From the NCBI GenBank assembly GCA_964406375.1, contig CAYORM010000018.1:1-54925 (forward strand): a stretch of DNA of 54,925 bases. The letters are read 5' to 3'. Shown here in pieces: positions 8,341 to 16,459 of this stretch (position 1 is its first letter; each line of letters starts with the position of its first letter). The DNA is from CAYORM01 sp964406375 (GTDB lineage: Bacteria > Pseudomonadota > Alphaproteobacteria > DSM-16000 > Inquilinaceae). A program made the position numbers and the translations under genes. A model generated the notes under the pieces. It did no database searches and was not told where the DNA came from. It saw only the letters and a list, made by a program, of their open reading frames with translations.

Positions 8341-8705
8341 GCGATGGTGACCTCCGGCGAGATGAGGACATGCCCCGCGAGCCAGGTGAAGACGCCGCCC
8401 GTGGCGTCGCGCACCTCAAGGTCATAGGCGAGCCGTACCGCGTCGCCTTCGCAGGGCCCCGGCAAAGTGATCGCCGCGGTCGCTGTCCCCGGCACATCGA
8501 GCCGGGCGGCGCCCGCCGCCGCGTCGGTCACGGCGAGATAGGGCGTGCAGTCGAGCAGCAGCGTGCCGCCCGGCCGGTCGCGCACCTGCATGAACAGGCC
8601 GGCGCCCGTCAGATCGACCGGGGTGCCACGTCGGTCGCGGAAGGCGAAGGTCGCCGTGAAGGTGTCGCCCTGCCGCAACCGGAAATCATGTCGGCCGGGG
8701 ATCAC
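8337..8705 (-). CDS. Phage tail/baseplate-associated small protein
   Basis: A 122-residue protein, probably all-beta: MIPGRHDFRLRQGDTF, TATFAFRDRRGTPVDLTGA, then MQVRDRPGG and YDLEVRDATGGVFTWLAGHV. The pattern of an input phrase RQGDTF..F.FRD..G.P.DLTG followed by LEV.D..G matches small phage proteins encoded beside tail fibres, some with a BppU-like N-terminal immunoglobulin-type fold. It overlaps both neighbours by 4 bases (collar gene and tail fibre gene), so the three genes form a coupled unit. Probably a structural or attachment protein of the fibre; exact role unknown. Confidence 0.7.
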   Translation of the reverse strand: MIPGRHDFRLRQGDTFTATFAFRDRRGTPVDLTGAGLFMQVRDRPGGTLLLDCTPYLAVTDAAAGAARLDVPGTATAAITLPGPCEGDAVRLAYDLEVRDATGGVFTWLAGHVLISPEVTIA

Positions 8706-9649
8706 GCCTGGGCTCCCGCATAGATGACGTAGTTGAGGATCAGCGTCGGCTGCAGGTTCGGATGCGCCTCGCCGCCGCCGGTCGAGGAGGTCTCGCGCGG
8801 CGATGCCCAGGATCCGCTGTCATTGTTGAACGCGAAATCGCCACCCGACCCGCTGGCCAGCCTGTGGGTGTGGGCCGGCATCTGCGCGATCGTCAGCGCA
8901 TGCCGGTCGGACCCACCGGCGGCACCCAGCACCGCGCCATTGACACCGGGATGGCCGGTACCCGCATCGGTCACCCGCCCGGCGGCGACGCCGCCCATAT
9001 TGTCGCGCCCGGCGGCGACCCGGCCGCGCAGATCGGGCAGGTTGAAGGTCGTGCTGCCGTTCCCGGCCCCATAGGTCGTGCCGACCACGGCGAAGAGCGC
9101 GGCATGGCTCGCGCGGTCCACCGCTTGGCCGTGGCAGAGGAGCCAGCCCGCCGGGGCCACGGCGCCGGCGAAGGGCGCGACGAGCCCCACCGGCACCGGC
9201 GCGCCGGTCTCGCGGCTGGCATGCAGCAGGCGGAAGCGCCCGCCGGCCGCTGCCTCGTAGAGGACCGTCACCACCGCGCCGGCCGGCAGATCGCCGCCGC
9301 CGAGCGCCGCCGTCCCGTCGCCCTTGCGGATCGGCAAGGCCGGCAACGCTCCGAGTTGCAGCGTCGCCGGTCCGGTATTGGCGGCGGCGGTCCTGAACCG
9401 AACCACCTGCCCGTCGAGCGGCGTCTCGGGCCGTGGCGCATGGTCGAGCATGATCGCATCGGCGCTGCCCGCGGCCGCACCAGCCCACACCAGCGGCCCA
9501 TGGGCGCGGTCGCCTAGATCACGCAGCGCCGCCATCACGTAGCGCAGCGTGTCGTTCACCGTCGACGGCGCCATTCCCTCCGGCGCCCCGTGCGGCGGCG
9601 GCGCGTCATTGGCGGCCGCCACCGCCTGGAATTCCGCGTAACTCGGCAT
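8702..9649 (-). CDS. Phage tail collar domain protein
   Basis: A 315-residue protein starting at the ATG at 9649, which is preceded by AGGAGGAAGGA. The C-terminal half is a tail collar domain (PF07484 type): VGLVAPFAGAVAPAGWLLCH, YGAGNGSTTFNLPDLRGRV, then TIAQMPAHTHRL and NLQPTLILNYVIYAG. The N-terminal half (AEFQAVAAANDAPPPHGAPE onward) resembles attachment regions that begin with a short helical segment and a beta-rich shaft. It is the first gene of a coupled three-gene unit with the 122-residue protein and the collagen-like fibre. Likely a distal tail or host-recognition part. Confidence 0.9.
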   Translation of the reverse strand: MPSYAEFQAVAAANDAPPPHGAPEGMAPSTVNDTLRYVMAALRDLGDRAHGPLVWAGAAAGSADAIMLDHAPRPETPLDGQVVRFRTAAANTGPATLQLGALPALPIRKGDGTAALGGGDLPAGAVVTVLYEAAAGGRFRLLHASRETGAPVPVGLVAPFAGAVAPAGWLLCHGQAVDRASHAALFAVVGTTYGAGNGSTTFNLPDLRGRVAAGRDNMGGVAAGRVTDAGTGHPGVNGAVLGAAGGSDRHALTIAQMPAHTHRLASGSGGDFAFNNDSGSWASPRETSSTGGGEAHPNLQPTLILNYVIYAGAQA

Positions 9650-9741
9650 TCCTTCCTCCTGCTGCGGCCCGCTCGGCCGGCATGTCTGCTGTCCGTGGAC
9701 GGCGCTGGCACTGGCGGCCGGCTTCGGCATCATCGGCGGCC

Positions 9742-11238
9742 ATGCCCCACGGCCGCCCCTTCCCGGTCGCGACGCCGCTGATCGTGGCGACCGCGCTCTT
9801 CATGCAGAATCTCGACTCGACCGTCGTCACGACGGCGCTGCCGACGATCGCCGACAGCCTGGGCGAGAGCCCAGTGCGGCTGAACCTCATCGTCACCGCC
9901 TATCTGACGGCACTGGCGGTCTTCGTGCCGGCGAGCGGCTGGATCGCCGACCGGTTCGGCGCGCGGCGCGTCTTCCGCCTCGCCATCGCCGTGTTCACCC
10001 TCGGCTCGATCGCCTGCGGCCTCGCCTCGACCCTGACCGAGCTCGTCGCCGCCCGCGTCCTTCAGGGGATGGGCGGGGCGATGATGGTGCCGGTCGGCCG
10101 CCTCGTCATCCTGCGCAGCGTCGCCAAGGCGGACCTCGTGCGGGCCCTCGCTTGGCTGACCGTGCCGGCGCTGATCGGCCCGGCGGTGGGACCGCCGCTC
10201 GGCGGCCTCGTCGTCACCTATGCCGATTGGCCGTGGATCTTCTTCCTCAACCTGCCGATCGGCATCGCGGGCATCCTGCTCGCCAGCCGCTTCATCCCCG
10301 ATATCCGCGAGCCGATGCCGGGCCGCTTCGACCTGCGCGGCTTCGCGCTGGCGGCACTCGGGCTATCAGCGGCGGTCCTGACGATCGAACAGCTCGCCGC
10401 CGCGACCCTGCCGGCACCGGCGCTCGCCGCGCTCGGTAGCGTCGGCGTCGTGGCGCTGCTCCTCTATGCGATGCATGCCGGTCGTCATCCTGCGCCGGTC
10501 CTCGACCTCGCGCTGTTCCGCCGCCCGACCGTCGCGGCCGGCGTGCTCGGCGGCATGTTCTTCCGCATCGGTGTCGGTGCCACCCCGGTCCTTCTGCCGC
10601 TGATGCTGCAGGTGGGCTTCGGCTGGTCGGCGCTCGCCTCGGGAACCGTCACCTTCACCGCCGCGCTGGGCGCGATGACGATGAAGCTGACGGCCGGTCC
10701 GATCCTGCGCCGCTTCGGCTTCAGATGGGTGCTGCTCGCCAATGGCGTCCTCTCGGCCGTACTGCTGGCCGTCAACGCCCTGCTCACGCCGAACACGCCG
10801 ACGGCGCTGATCGTCTTCCTGCTCCTCCTCGGCGGCTTCCTCCGCTCGCTCCAGTTCACGGCGCTCAACGCAATCGGCTATGCGGATGTGCCGAGCGCGC
10901 GGCTGGGGGCGGCGACCAGCCTGTCGGGCACCGTCCAGCAGGTCTCACAGAGCCTCGGCGTCGCCGTCGCCACGCTGCTCCTCGACCTCGCCATGCTCAC
11001 CCAGGGCCGCACCGTGCCGGCGGTCGCGGATTTCGCCTTTGCCTGGATCGGCGTCGCGCTCGTGACGCTGCTCGCCATCCCCTTCCATACGCGCCTGCCG
11101 GCACAGGCCGGGGCCGAAGTGTCCGGCCATGTCGTAACGGCCGCCGGGCGGTCCTCAGCCGGCCAGAAGACCGAGCAACCCGCCGCCGACGATCCCCAGC
11201 GGCCCGAGCCCCAGCCCCGCGCCGATCTCCAGCCCTGA
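9742..11238 (+). CDS. MFS drug exporter, DHA2 type
   Basis: A 498-residue major facilitator superfamily transporter with many transmembrane helices. Family motifs are visible: MQNLDSTVVTTALPTIA in helix 1 (DHA2 motif D1-like), GWIADRFGARRVF (motif A) and LIGPAVGPPLGGLV (motif C). It likely exports small toxic compounds by proton exchange. The ATG at 9742 precedes MPHGRPFPVATPLIVATALF. It is the only plus-strand gene between the tail collar gene and the next virion gene, and its 3' end overlaps that convergent gene by 84 bases. It may be a host gene captured in, or left by rearrangement of, the phage cluster. Confidence 0.88.
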   Translation: MPHGRPFPVATPLIVATALFMQNLDSTVVTTALPTIADSLGESPVRLNLIVTAYLTALAVFVPASGWIADRFGARRVFRLAIAVFTLGSIACGLASTLTELVAARVLQGMGGAMMVPVGRLVILRSVAKADLVRALAWLTVPALIGPAVGPPLGGLVVTYADWPWIFFLNLPIGIAGILLASRFIPDIREPMPGRFDLRGFALAALGLSAAVLTIEQLAAATLPAPALAALGSVGVVALLLYAMHAGRHPAPVLDLALFRRPTVAAGVLGGMFFRIGVGATPVLLPLMLQVGFGWSALASGTVTFTAALGAMTMKLTAGPILRRFGFRWVLLANGVLSAVLLAVNALLTPNTPTALIVFLLLLGGFLRSLQFTALNAIGYADVPSARLGAATSLSGTVQQVSQSLGVAVATLLLDLAMLTQGRTVPAVADFAFAWIGVALVTLLAIPFHTRLPAQAGAEVSGHVVTAAGRSSAGQKTEQPAADDPQRPEPQPRADLQP

Positions 11239-11943
11239 CAGCAGGCCCCCGAAGGGGTTGCCGCTGCTCGAGCGTGTCTGCGTCTGGGTCGAGGTGCCGC
11301 CCCAATTGCCGCCGATCGCCGCCATGTAGCGGCCGAGTGCCTCCCACGGCCACAGGCGCTGCGCCTCGGCATGGGCGTCAAGCGTTTGTCCGGCTTCCAG
11401 CATCGCCCGCGCATCGGCGGTCTCGATCTGCGGCGCCATCATCATCGCCCGCTCCATGCGGTCGCGCTCATCAGCATAGGCCTGCCAGCCCAGCCCCGCC
11501 GCCTGGTCGAGAAGGCCGCGGGCGAGCGTCGCCTCCGCCCCGTTGCGCGCGGCGGCATAGAGCCCGGACCCGAACCGCCCGCCCGCCGAGAAGCCGGCGT
11601 CGATCCCGGGCGCCACCTCCGAACGCCAGCGTTCGAGCAGCGGCGCATTGGCCGCCGCCGTCGCCGCCGACAGTGCCGGATGGCCGGCGGTGAGGTCGCT
11701 GCCCGACAGCGTCCGCCCCGCCGCGGCACGCGCCTGGGCGAAGAGGCCGCCCTGATCGGCGGCACGGGCCGCCAGCATCGCCAGCGCGTCACGGCTCCAG
11801 GGCGAGAGCTCGGCCGGTCCCCCCGAATTGTCGAGAAGCTGCTGCGCCTCGCGAAAGCCCTTACGGAGATAGGGCTGCTGCGGGCCCCAGGGCTCACTCT
11901 TCTGCACGACCTCCTGGGTCGTGGATCCGCCACCGAAGCTCAT
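11155..11943 (-). CDS. Podovirus-type virion (putative DNA ejection) protein
   Basis: A 262-residue protein from the ATG at 11943 (GGAG upstream). The N-terminus MSFGGGSTTQEVVQKSEPWG followed by PQQPYLRKGF resembles a conserved phage protein encoded among tail/ejection genes, with the pattern GGGSTT.....PW.PQQPYL...F..AQ. The middle is Ala-rich and helical. The C-terminus is a glycine-rich hydrophobic stretch (GLLSGLEIGAGLGLGPLGIV), possibly membrane-active, as in ejection proteins. Its 3' end overlaps the convergent MFS gene by 84 bases. The ejection role is inferred from context. Confidence 0.68.
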   Translation of the reverse strand: MSFGGGSTTQEVVQKSEPWGPQQPYLRKGFREAQQLLDNSGGPAELSPWSRDALAMLAARAADQGGLFAQARAAAGRTLSGSDLTAGHPALSAATAAANAPLLERWRSEVAPGIDAGFSAGGRFGSGLYAAARNGAEATLARGLLDQAAGLGWQAYADERDRMERAMMMAPQIETADARAMLEAGQTLDAHAEAQRLWPWEALGRYMAAIGGNWGGTSTQTQTRSSSGNPFGGLLSGLEIGAGLGLGPLGIVGGGLLGLLAG

Positions 11944-12008
11944 GATGATCTCCGTCGGGAAAGCGCGGGCCGAGAGCCGGCCCGCTTCTGTCATGGGAGA
12001 CGGGCGGG

Positions 12009-13337
12009 TCAGGCGCCGCCGTCGAGGAAGAGCGGGCTGCGCGGCCGGTCCTCGCGATCGGCAGCCTCGAGCGCCGCGGCCAGGGCCGCCGCTGCCGTCG
12101 CCGTCACGGCGAAGGGCGATGCCAGCTCGTAGAACTGCACGCTGCGCGGAGCCATCGGATGGGCGTTCCACAGATCGCGGACGAGCTTGGCCGCCGCCGG
12201 CCAGCGCGAGCGCGTCTCGGCGTAATGCGTCGTCAGCCGCTCGATAAAATCGGCCCAGTTCTCGTCGGCGAACGCGAATGTACCGTACGGTTCGCCACGC
12301 TTGGCGAACGAGGCCTCCATCATCTGCACGAGAGGGAGGGTGTCCTCCATATCAGTACCCACATGAAGGATCAGGTCGTCCGGATTCAGGAAGCGCCCGG
12401 GCATCAACCATCCCCGGGTGCCATGACCTATTCCTTCATGCGCCTCGACGCGAACTGCCTCGCTCGGTGACAGCGAGCTGCTTATGTAGACGTCCCTTAC
12501 CCAATCCCCATCGGGCGGACGGTGCATGAAGTGCAGCCCGTTCGCTTCCATCTCCGCGAGACGGGCAAGGGCCTCCGGATCAAGGAACGAAACACTGTCA
12601 TTCAGGCTCAGACTGACCGACCGGATTTCGTCCGGTGTCAGGTCTCGGTCGACGATGACTGGCGCGGTGAGCGGCCGCCCTTCCGGATCAATCTGCCGGC
12701 GTTCGGTCGCGGCACCGAGCGTATCACCTCCAGCACGGTGTGACGCACCGGATCCCAGACCAGCTCCGGGAATGTCTCCGGATCCTCCGGTCGATGCTGC
12801 GGCAACTCGATCCGTTTCACGCGCGCCTCCCGCGACAGGAGGCCGATGATACCCCAAAAGCGCCAGCACTTCATCGTCCAGGCGTGCCATGCCCTCGTCG
12901 AGATGCCGCGCGCTGACCGGCATCATCGCCGCCATTGCGCCGGTGGCGGCATCCGCCAGCGCCGTGGCGGCATCGCCTAACCGCAGATCGGCGGCCGCCT
13001 CGGAGAAGCGCAGCATCGCTTCGCCACCGGTCAGCATGTCCTGGATCACCCCGGCCGGCGTCAGCCCGATGGCAAGCTCCGCGAGCGTCGCCGCATCCGC
13101 CTCGTCGAGGAGGTCGAACAGGCCCGGCCCCGGAAAGAACGGCGCGATCCGGTCGAGCGGTGCCCTCCAACCCGTTCCCGCAAACGGGTCGATCGCGCCG
13201 GAAATATCGGGCCGCGACGGCCAGTCGGGCGAGAGGAGGACGGGCATCGGCCGCCGGCTCATCGCAGCCGCGATCACCGGCGGGATGTCGTCAGCCACGG
13301 CTTCCGGCGCCCGCTCGTCCCAGGCGAATCCCATCAT
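12009..13337 (-). CDS. Large virion protein with zincin-like domain, variant HEGIGH motif
   Basis: A 442-residue protein from the ATG at 13337. Residues 1-160 are helical. Residues about 219-380 form a zincin-like domain beginning EGRPLTAPVIV, with H300-E-G-I-G-H305, one residue longer than canonical HExxH, and a downstream ENWADF whose E359 could be the third zinc ligand. The C-terminus reads ADREDRPRSPLF. The domain layout and C-terminal tail match the 529-residue protein at 19334-20923, so the two look related. Bases of about 12240-12860 are clearly less GC-rich than their surroundings. It is probably an internal virion or ejection protein; whether it is catalytic is unknown. Confidence 0.66.
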   Translation of the reverse strand: MMGFAWDERAPEAVADDIPPVIAAAMSRRPMPVLLSPDWPSRPDISGAIDPFAGTGWRAPLDRIAPFFPGPGLFDLLDEADAATLAELAIGLTPAGVIQDMLTGGEAMLRFSEAAADLRLGDAATALADAATGAMAAMMPVSARHLDEGMARLDDEVLALLGYHRPPVAGGARETDRVAAASTGGSGDIPGAGLGSGASHRAGGDTLGAATERRQIDPEGRPLTAPVIVDRDLTPDEIRSVSLSLNDSVSFLDPEALARLAEMEANGLHFMHRPPDGDWVRDVYISSSLSPSEAVRVEAHEGIGHGTRGWLMPGRFLNPDDLILHVGTDMEDTLPLVQMMEASFAKRGEPYGTFAFADENWADFIERLTTHYAETRSRWPAAAKLVRDLWNAHPMAPRSVQFYELASPFAVTATAAAALAAALEAADREDRPRSPLFLDGGA

Positions 13338-13747
13338 CCGATCTCCTTGACCAGAAGCACGGCGCGGCGGCGAAAGCCGGGCAGCGCACGCTCCCACCCG
13401 CCGCGGCCGAGGATCTCGATCCGCGTACAGCCGCGCCGGGCGGCGAAGGCTTCAACCGCGGGCAGCATCCCGGCCAGCGTTTCCCGCCGGCCGCCGGCGA
13501 GCCACAGCCGCAGCGCCCGCAGCCGCGGATAGGCGGCGAGCTCCGTCACCCCCGCCGCATCGGCCGCCGGCCAGAGCTGGGCCCGGCCCGCCATGCACGC
13601 GGCCTTCACATCCGCGGCGTCATGCGTGCCGGCGAGGGCCGCGGCCGGCGCCAGCAGCGGCCAGGCCCGCCGCCATTCATCCGACCAGCACGTATCGGTA
13701 GTGGCGATCGGTCGCGGCGTCGGCGTCATGCCCGATGACGAATCCAT
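13334..13747 (-). CDS. GNAT-like small phage protein
   Basis: A 137-residue protein from the ATG at 13747 with GAGGAG 6 bases upstream. Conserved phrases GRAQLWPAADAAGVTEL, LRLWLAGG, AVEAFAARRGCTRIEILGR and GGWERALPGF match a small family found among podovirus structural genes that is predicted to have an acetyltransferase-like fold. The usual GNAT acetyl-CoA loop (Q/RxxGxG/A) is not evident, so it may be a structural or non-catalytic member. It overlaps its upstream neighbour by 71 bases and its downstream neighbour by 4. Confidence 0.62.
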   Translation of the reverse strand: MDSSSGMTPTPRPIATTDTCWSDEWRRAWPLLAPAAALAGTHDAADVKAACMAGRAQLWPAADAAGVTELAAYPRLRALRLWLAGGRRETLAGMLPAVEAFAARRGCTRIEILGRGGWERALPGFRRRAVLLVKEIG

Positions 13748-13991
13748 GCTTGCTCCTCGCGGCGATCCAGATGGCGGCGGTCGCGGCCGAAGCGGTCTCG
13801 GGTGACAGCAGCACCACCGTCTCCGGCCCGGCCCGCCAGTCGGCCACCGGCGTCGTCAGTTCGCCCGGCCTCAGCGTCACCCGGCCGGTATTGTTCGATT
13901 TGCCGTCCTTGAGCTCGCGGACGAGCTGGCGCAGCGCCCGCCCATCGGTGAGCGGGCCGGCCGTCAGCGGCCGCGCGGACCGTGCCGTCAT
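13677..13991 (-). CDS. Small phage structural protein, hypothetical
   Basis: A 104-residue protein from the ATG at 13991, preceded by GGAGGGGAGG. The phrases NNTGRVTLRPGELTTPVADW, ETVVLLSPETASAATAAIWI and DRHYRYVLVG match a recurrent small beta-rich protein of phage structural modules (pattern T.TPV.D.R.....VVL.P.TA.AA...W....F..GH......DR.Y.Y...G). It ends 71 bases inside the next gene in another frame. Exact role is unknown; a head-tail or ejection accessory is likely from position. Confidence 0.68.
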   Translation of the reverse strand: MTARSARPLTAGPLTDGRALRQLVRELKDGKSNNTGRVTLRPGELTTPVADWRAGPETVVLLSPETASAATAAIWIAARSKHGFVIGHDADAATDRHYRYVLVG

Positions 13992-14014
13992 CGCCTCCCC
14001 TCCAGCCCGTTGGA

Positions 14015-15469
14015 TCACGACCGGCCGGCCGGCACGGCCTCGACCTCGAAACCGAAGGCCGCGCTCCAGTCACCGGACAGGCGCAGCCGTGCCCGGTGGA
14101 AACGGGCATCGGCACGGAACGAGGCGGCGCCGTCCCGCGCGCGCCCGCGCCAGGGCGTGAATGCCGGCGGCGTATCGAGGCTGTCGCGCGTGCCGATCGA
14201 GACCTCGGCCACGCCGTCGGCCAGCGGCCGGACGAGCCGGACCCGCGCCCTCTGCCCCTCCAGGAGCCCGGCCTCGGCGGTCTCGAACAACGCCGGCAGT
14301 GGCGCGCCACCGAAGGTGGCGAGCCGTCCGCCAGGATCGAAGGCACCCTGGATCGGCGCCCCGCCGGCCCACAGCCGGGCATCGAGCGAAGCCGGCAGCC
14401 CCTCGACCGCGGCGGCAAGTTCGTCGAGCGTCTCGAGCGTATGGCCGGCGGTGGCCAGCCGGACGAGCATCTGCAGCGGCTGGCGCACCGTCGCGAACCG
14501 GCCGGTCGTCCATTCCCACAGGAGCAGGCTGTCGGGCAGGCCCCCCTCGGCATTGGCCGAGGCATAGGCCAGCACATAGAGCTGCCGCTGCGGATCCATC
14601 ACCGCCGACATTGCCCTGAAGTCGGGGGATGCATCGTTGAAGAACCAGCGGTCGACCCGCCCCGCCCCGATCGGCCGCGCCTCGGCGCCGTCGAAGGTGT
14701 AGAAGCCGTCCTCGGCCAGGAAGACTGTCAGCCGCCCGTCCGAGGCCAGCGAACCCGGGGCGATGCAGCCACGCCCCGGCACCACCGCGTCGAACTGGAA
14801 GGCCAGCGGCGGCCCGGCGAAGGTCATGCGGTGGATCGCGCTCTCGCAGATGATCGAGCCGTACTCACCACCGACGATCCCGGCCACTTGGCCGCCGGAC
14901 GGCAGGTCCTGGAAGTCGGTCAGCCGTTCCGGATCGGGTGTCCAGTCACCCGCCGGATCGCCGAGCGGCGACCAGCGCACGCGCAGCGGCCGCTCGCCAT
15001 CCGTGCCGTCCCAGGTCCCACCGAAGACGAGCGTGTCACGCACCACGGCCAGGTGGCGAGCGCGCGGCGCGGTGGGCGACAAATCGGCGAAGGCCGTCGC
15101 CGCGCCCATCCGCATCGCCTGCGGCGGATCGGCATAGTTGGTCGCAACCATGGTGTCGCCGAACACCGCAAAGCGCCAGCGCTCCTCCTCCGGCGTCGCA
15201 TAGCCGCCCGGCCGGCTCGCGGGCAGCCATTCGCCCGAGGGCGCGAGGCGCCACAACCCGTTCGCCGTGCCGGCGACCGCAGTGGTGTCGAGCGTCGCGG
15301 CCTTGCCGGCCGCCGCACCGCGCACCGGTTCGGGCAGCGGCTCGCCATAACCGGCGAGCGCCGGCCAGGGCAGCCAGTGCCCCGCGGCCGCGGGCGCGGC
15401 GTTCTCGACCCGCGCCAACCCCTCTGCCGCCGGTGCGTCCGGTCGCCATTCGCCGAGCACGATCCGCAT
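14015..15469 (-). CDS. Short-tail hub / packaged-DNA stabilisation-like protein
   Basis: A 484-residue protein rich in short beta repeats. Phrases such as WRFAVFGDTMVATNYADPPQ, RHLAVVRDTLVFGGT, GGQVAGIVGGEYGSIICESA and LAEDGFYTFDGAEARPIGAG are typical of the beta-propeller-like tail hub proteins of P22-like podoviruses (gp10, Phage_stabilise-like). The start at 15469 overlaps the stop of the adaptor gene by one base, giving head-completion then tail-hub order. With no tape measure or tail-tube gene nearby, it supports a short, non-contractile tail. Confidence 0.77.
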   Translation of the reverse strand: MRIVLGEWRPDAPAAEGLARVENAAPAAAGHWLPWPALAGYGEPLPEPVRGAAAGKAATLDTTAVAGTANGLWRLAPSGEWLPASRPGGYATPEEERWRFAVFGDTMVATNYADPPQAMRMGAATAFADLSPTAPRARHLAVVRDTLVFGGTWDGTDGERPLRVRWSPLGDPAGDWTPDPERLTDFQDLPSGGQVAGIVGGEYGSIICESAIHRMTFAGPPLAFQFDAVVPGRGCIAPGSLASDGRLTVFLAEDGFYTFDGAEARPIGAGRVDRWFFNDASPDFRAMSAVMDPQRQLYVLAYASANAEGGLPDSLLLWEWTTGRFATVRQPLQMLVRLATAGHTLETLDELAAAVEGLPASLDARLWAGGAPIQGAFDPGGRLATFGGAPLPALFETAEAGLLEGQRARVRLVRPLADGVAEVSIGTRDSLDTPPAFTPWRGRARDGAASFRADARFHRARLRLSGDWSAAFGFEVEAVPAGRS

Positions 15470-16098
15470 CAGCCGGCCCTCGTGACCAGCGGGCCGGCGG
15501 CCTGAGTGATCCCGGCGCCGGCGCCGATGGCGCCCGCCTCCGCCGCTTCGATCGCCGCGAGCGCCGCTTCGGTGAGCGGACGGTAGGTCGCGGCGGCGCG
15601 GTCATCGGCGACGTAGAGCGCCGCCTGCCACAGCGCGCCGTAGAGATAGGCGTCGGGGTGCCGCTTCAGCAGCCAATTGCTCGGCCGCGCGGCGGAGAGC
15701 CGGCACAGCCCGCCGAGATGCCGGATTTCCAGCGCATGGGCGGCATCCGGCACCGGCGCGAGATGCAACGACCAGCCCGCCACCGCCCAGAAGCGCGGCC
15801 GCCCTGGCACCGCCGATCGCGGCAGCGCCAGTGCCTCCACCGGCAGCGGCTCGAGCACCCCGCCACCGACGAGGCGGACCGACCGCACCGCGCGCACATC
15901 GGGCGGCAGCGGGATCGTCGGCTCGCCCGCCACCATGTCCAGTGTCTCGATGCGCTCGGCCTGCCGCGTCCGCAGCACACGATCCGCCTGCGCCTCGAAC
16001 AGACGGACGAAATCCGCCGCGCGCGCGGTGTCGATGTCGTTGCGCGCCAGCCAGTCGGCGATCGCCGCCAGCAGCTCGTCACGCGTCTCGAGCGGCAT
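15469..16098 (-). CDS. Head-tail adaptor protein, SU10-like
   Basis: A 209-residue protein closely matching the phage adaptor family of SU10 and related viruses. The N-terminal helix WLARNDIDTARAADFVRLFE is followed by RRQ-type contacts (RVLRTRQAERIETLDMVAGE), PLPPDVRAVRSVRLVGGG, RPRFWAVAGWSLHLAPVPDA, and the diagnostic PSNWLLKRHPDAYLYGALWQ. It joins the portal to the tail, sitting between the capsid gene group and the tail hub gene, which starts at its own stop. High confidence because several family blocks are intact and in order. Confidence 0.9.
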   Translation of the reverse strand: MPLETRDELLAAIADWLARNDIDTARAADFVRLFEAQADRVLRTRQAERIETLDMVAGEPTIPLPPDVRAVRSVRLVGGGVLEPLPVEALALPRSAVPGRPRFWAVAGWSLHLAPVPDAAHALEIRHLGGLCRLSAARPSNWLLKRHPDAYLYGALWQAALYVADDRAAATYRPLTEAALAAIEAAEAGAIGAGAGITQAAGPLVTRAG

Positions 16099-16128
16099 CT
16101 GCCCTCCTCCCTCCGCGATGCGGTGATG

Positions 16129-16425
16129 TCACAGCCGGCCGCCCCAGCTTCGGAAGGCGCGGTTCTCCGCGTCATTGGCCCAGCGCTTCCAGGCCGCGGC
16201 GTCGTGGAACCAGCCCTCGCGGAAGGCCCGGTCGAGCACATGGCTCGGCACGAAGGCGGCGTGCCGGAAATCGCGCCCGGGCGGCCGCTCGGCGATCGTG
16301 CGGGCCGCTGCGGCGATCGGCGCGCAATCCTCGCGCGTCTCGATCGCGAGAACGCCGTCCGCGGCATCGAGATGGGCGATCTCGACACGACCGCCGCGGC
16401 GGGACAGGAGGCGTCTTTCGGTCAT
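16129..16425 (-). CDS. Small phage protein following the major capsid gene
   Basis: A 98-residue protein from the ATG at 16425. It contains LSRRGGRVEIAHLDAADGVL, then DFRHAAFVPSHVLDRAFREG and WKRWANDAENRAFRSWGG. The ending W.NDpeNR.fR.w recalls the small protein (ending in a D.eyr..R motif) that lies between capsid and adaptor genes in several podovirus- and SU10-like genomes. Function unknown. The open frame extends to 16536, but that part is Arg-rich and overlaps the capsid gene, so the shorter start is preferred. Confidence 0.66.
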   Translation of the reverse strand: MTERRLLSRRGGRVEIAHLDAADGVLAIETREDCAPIAAAARTIAERPPGRDFRHAAFVPSHVLDRAFREGWFHDAAAWKRWANDAENRAFRSWGGRL

Positions 16426-16459
16426 GCGTGGGGGCCCCCTCCCGCCGCGGCGGCCGGCC

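Noticed and set aside
13677..13747. 71-base overlap of two small phage genes as a possible frameshifted single gene
   Set aside because: Each product has its own start with a strong ribosome site and a separate recognisable pattern, so two overlapping genes are more likely.
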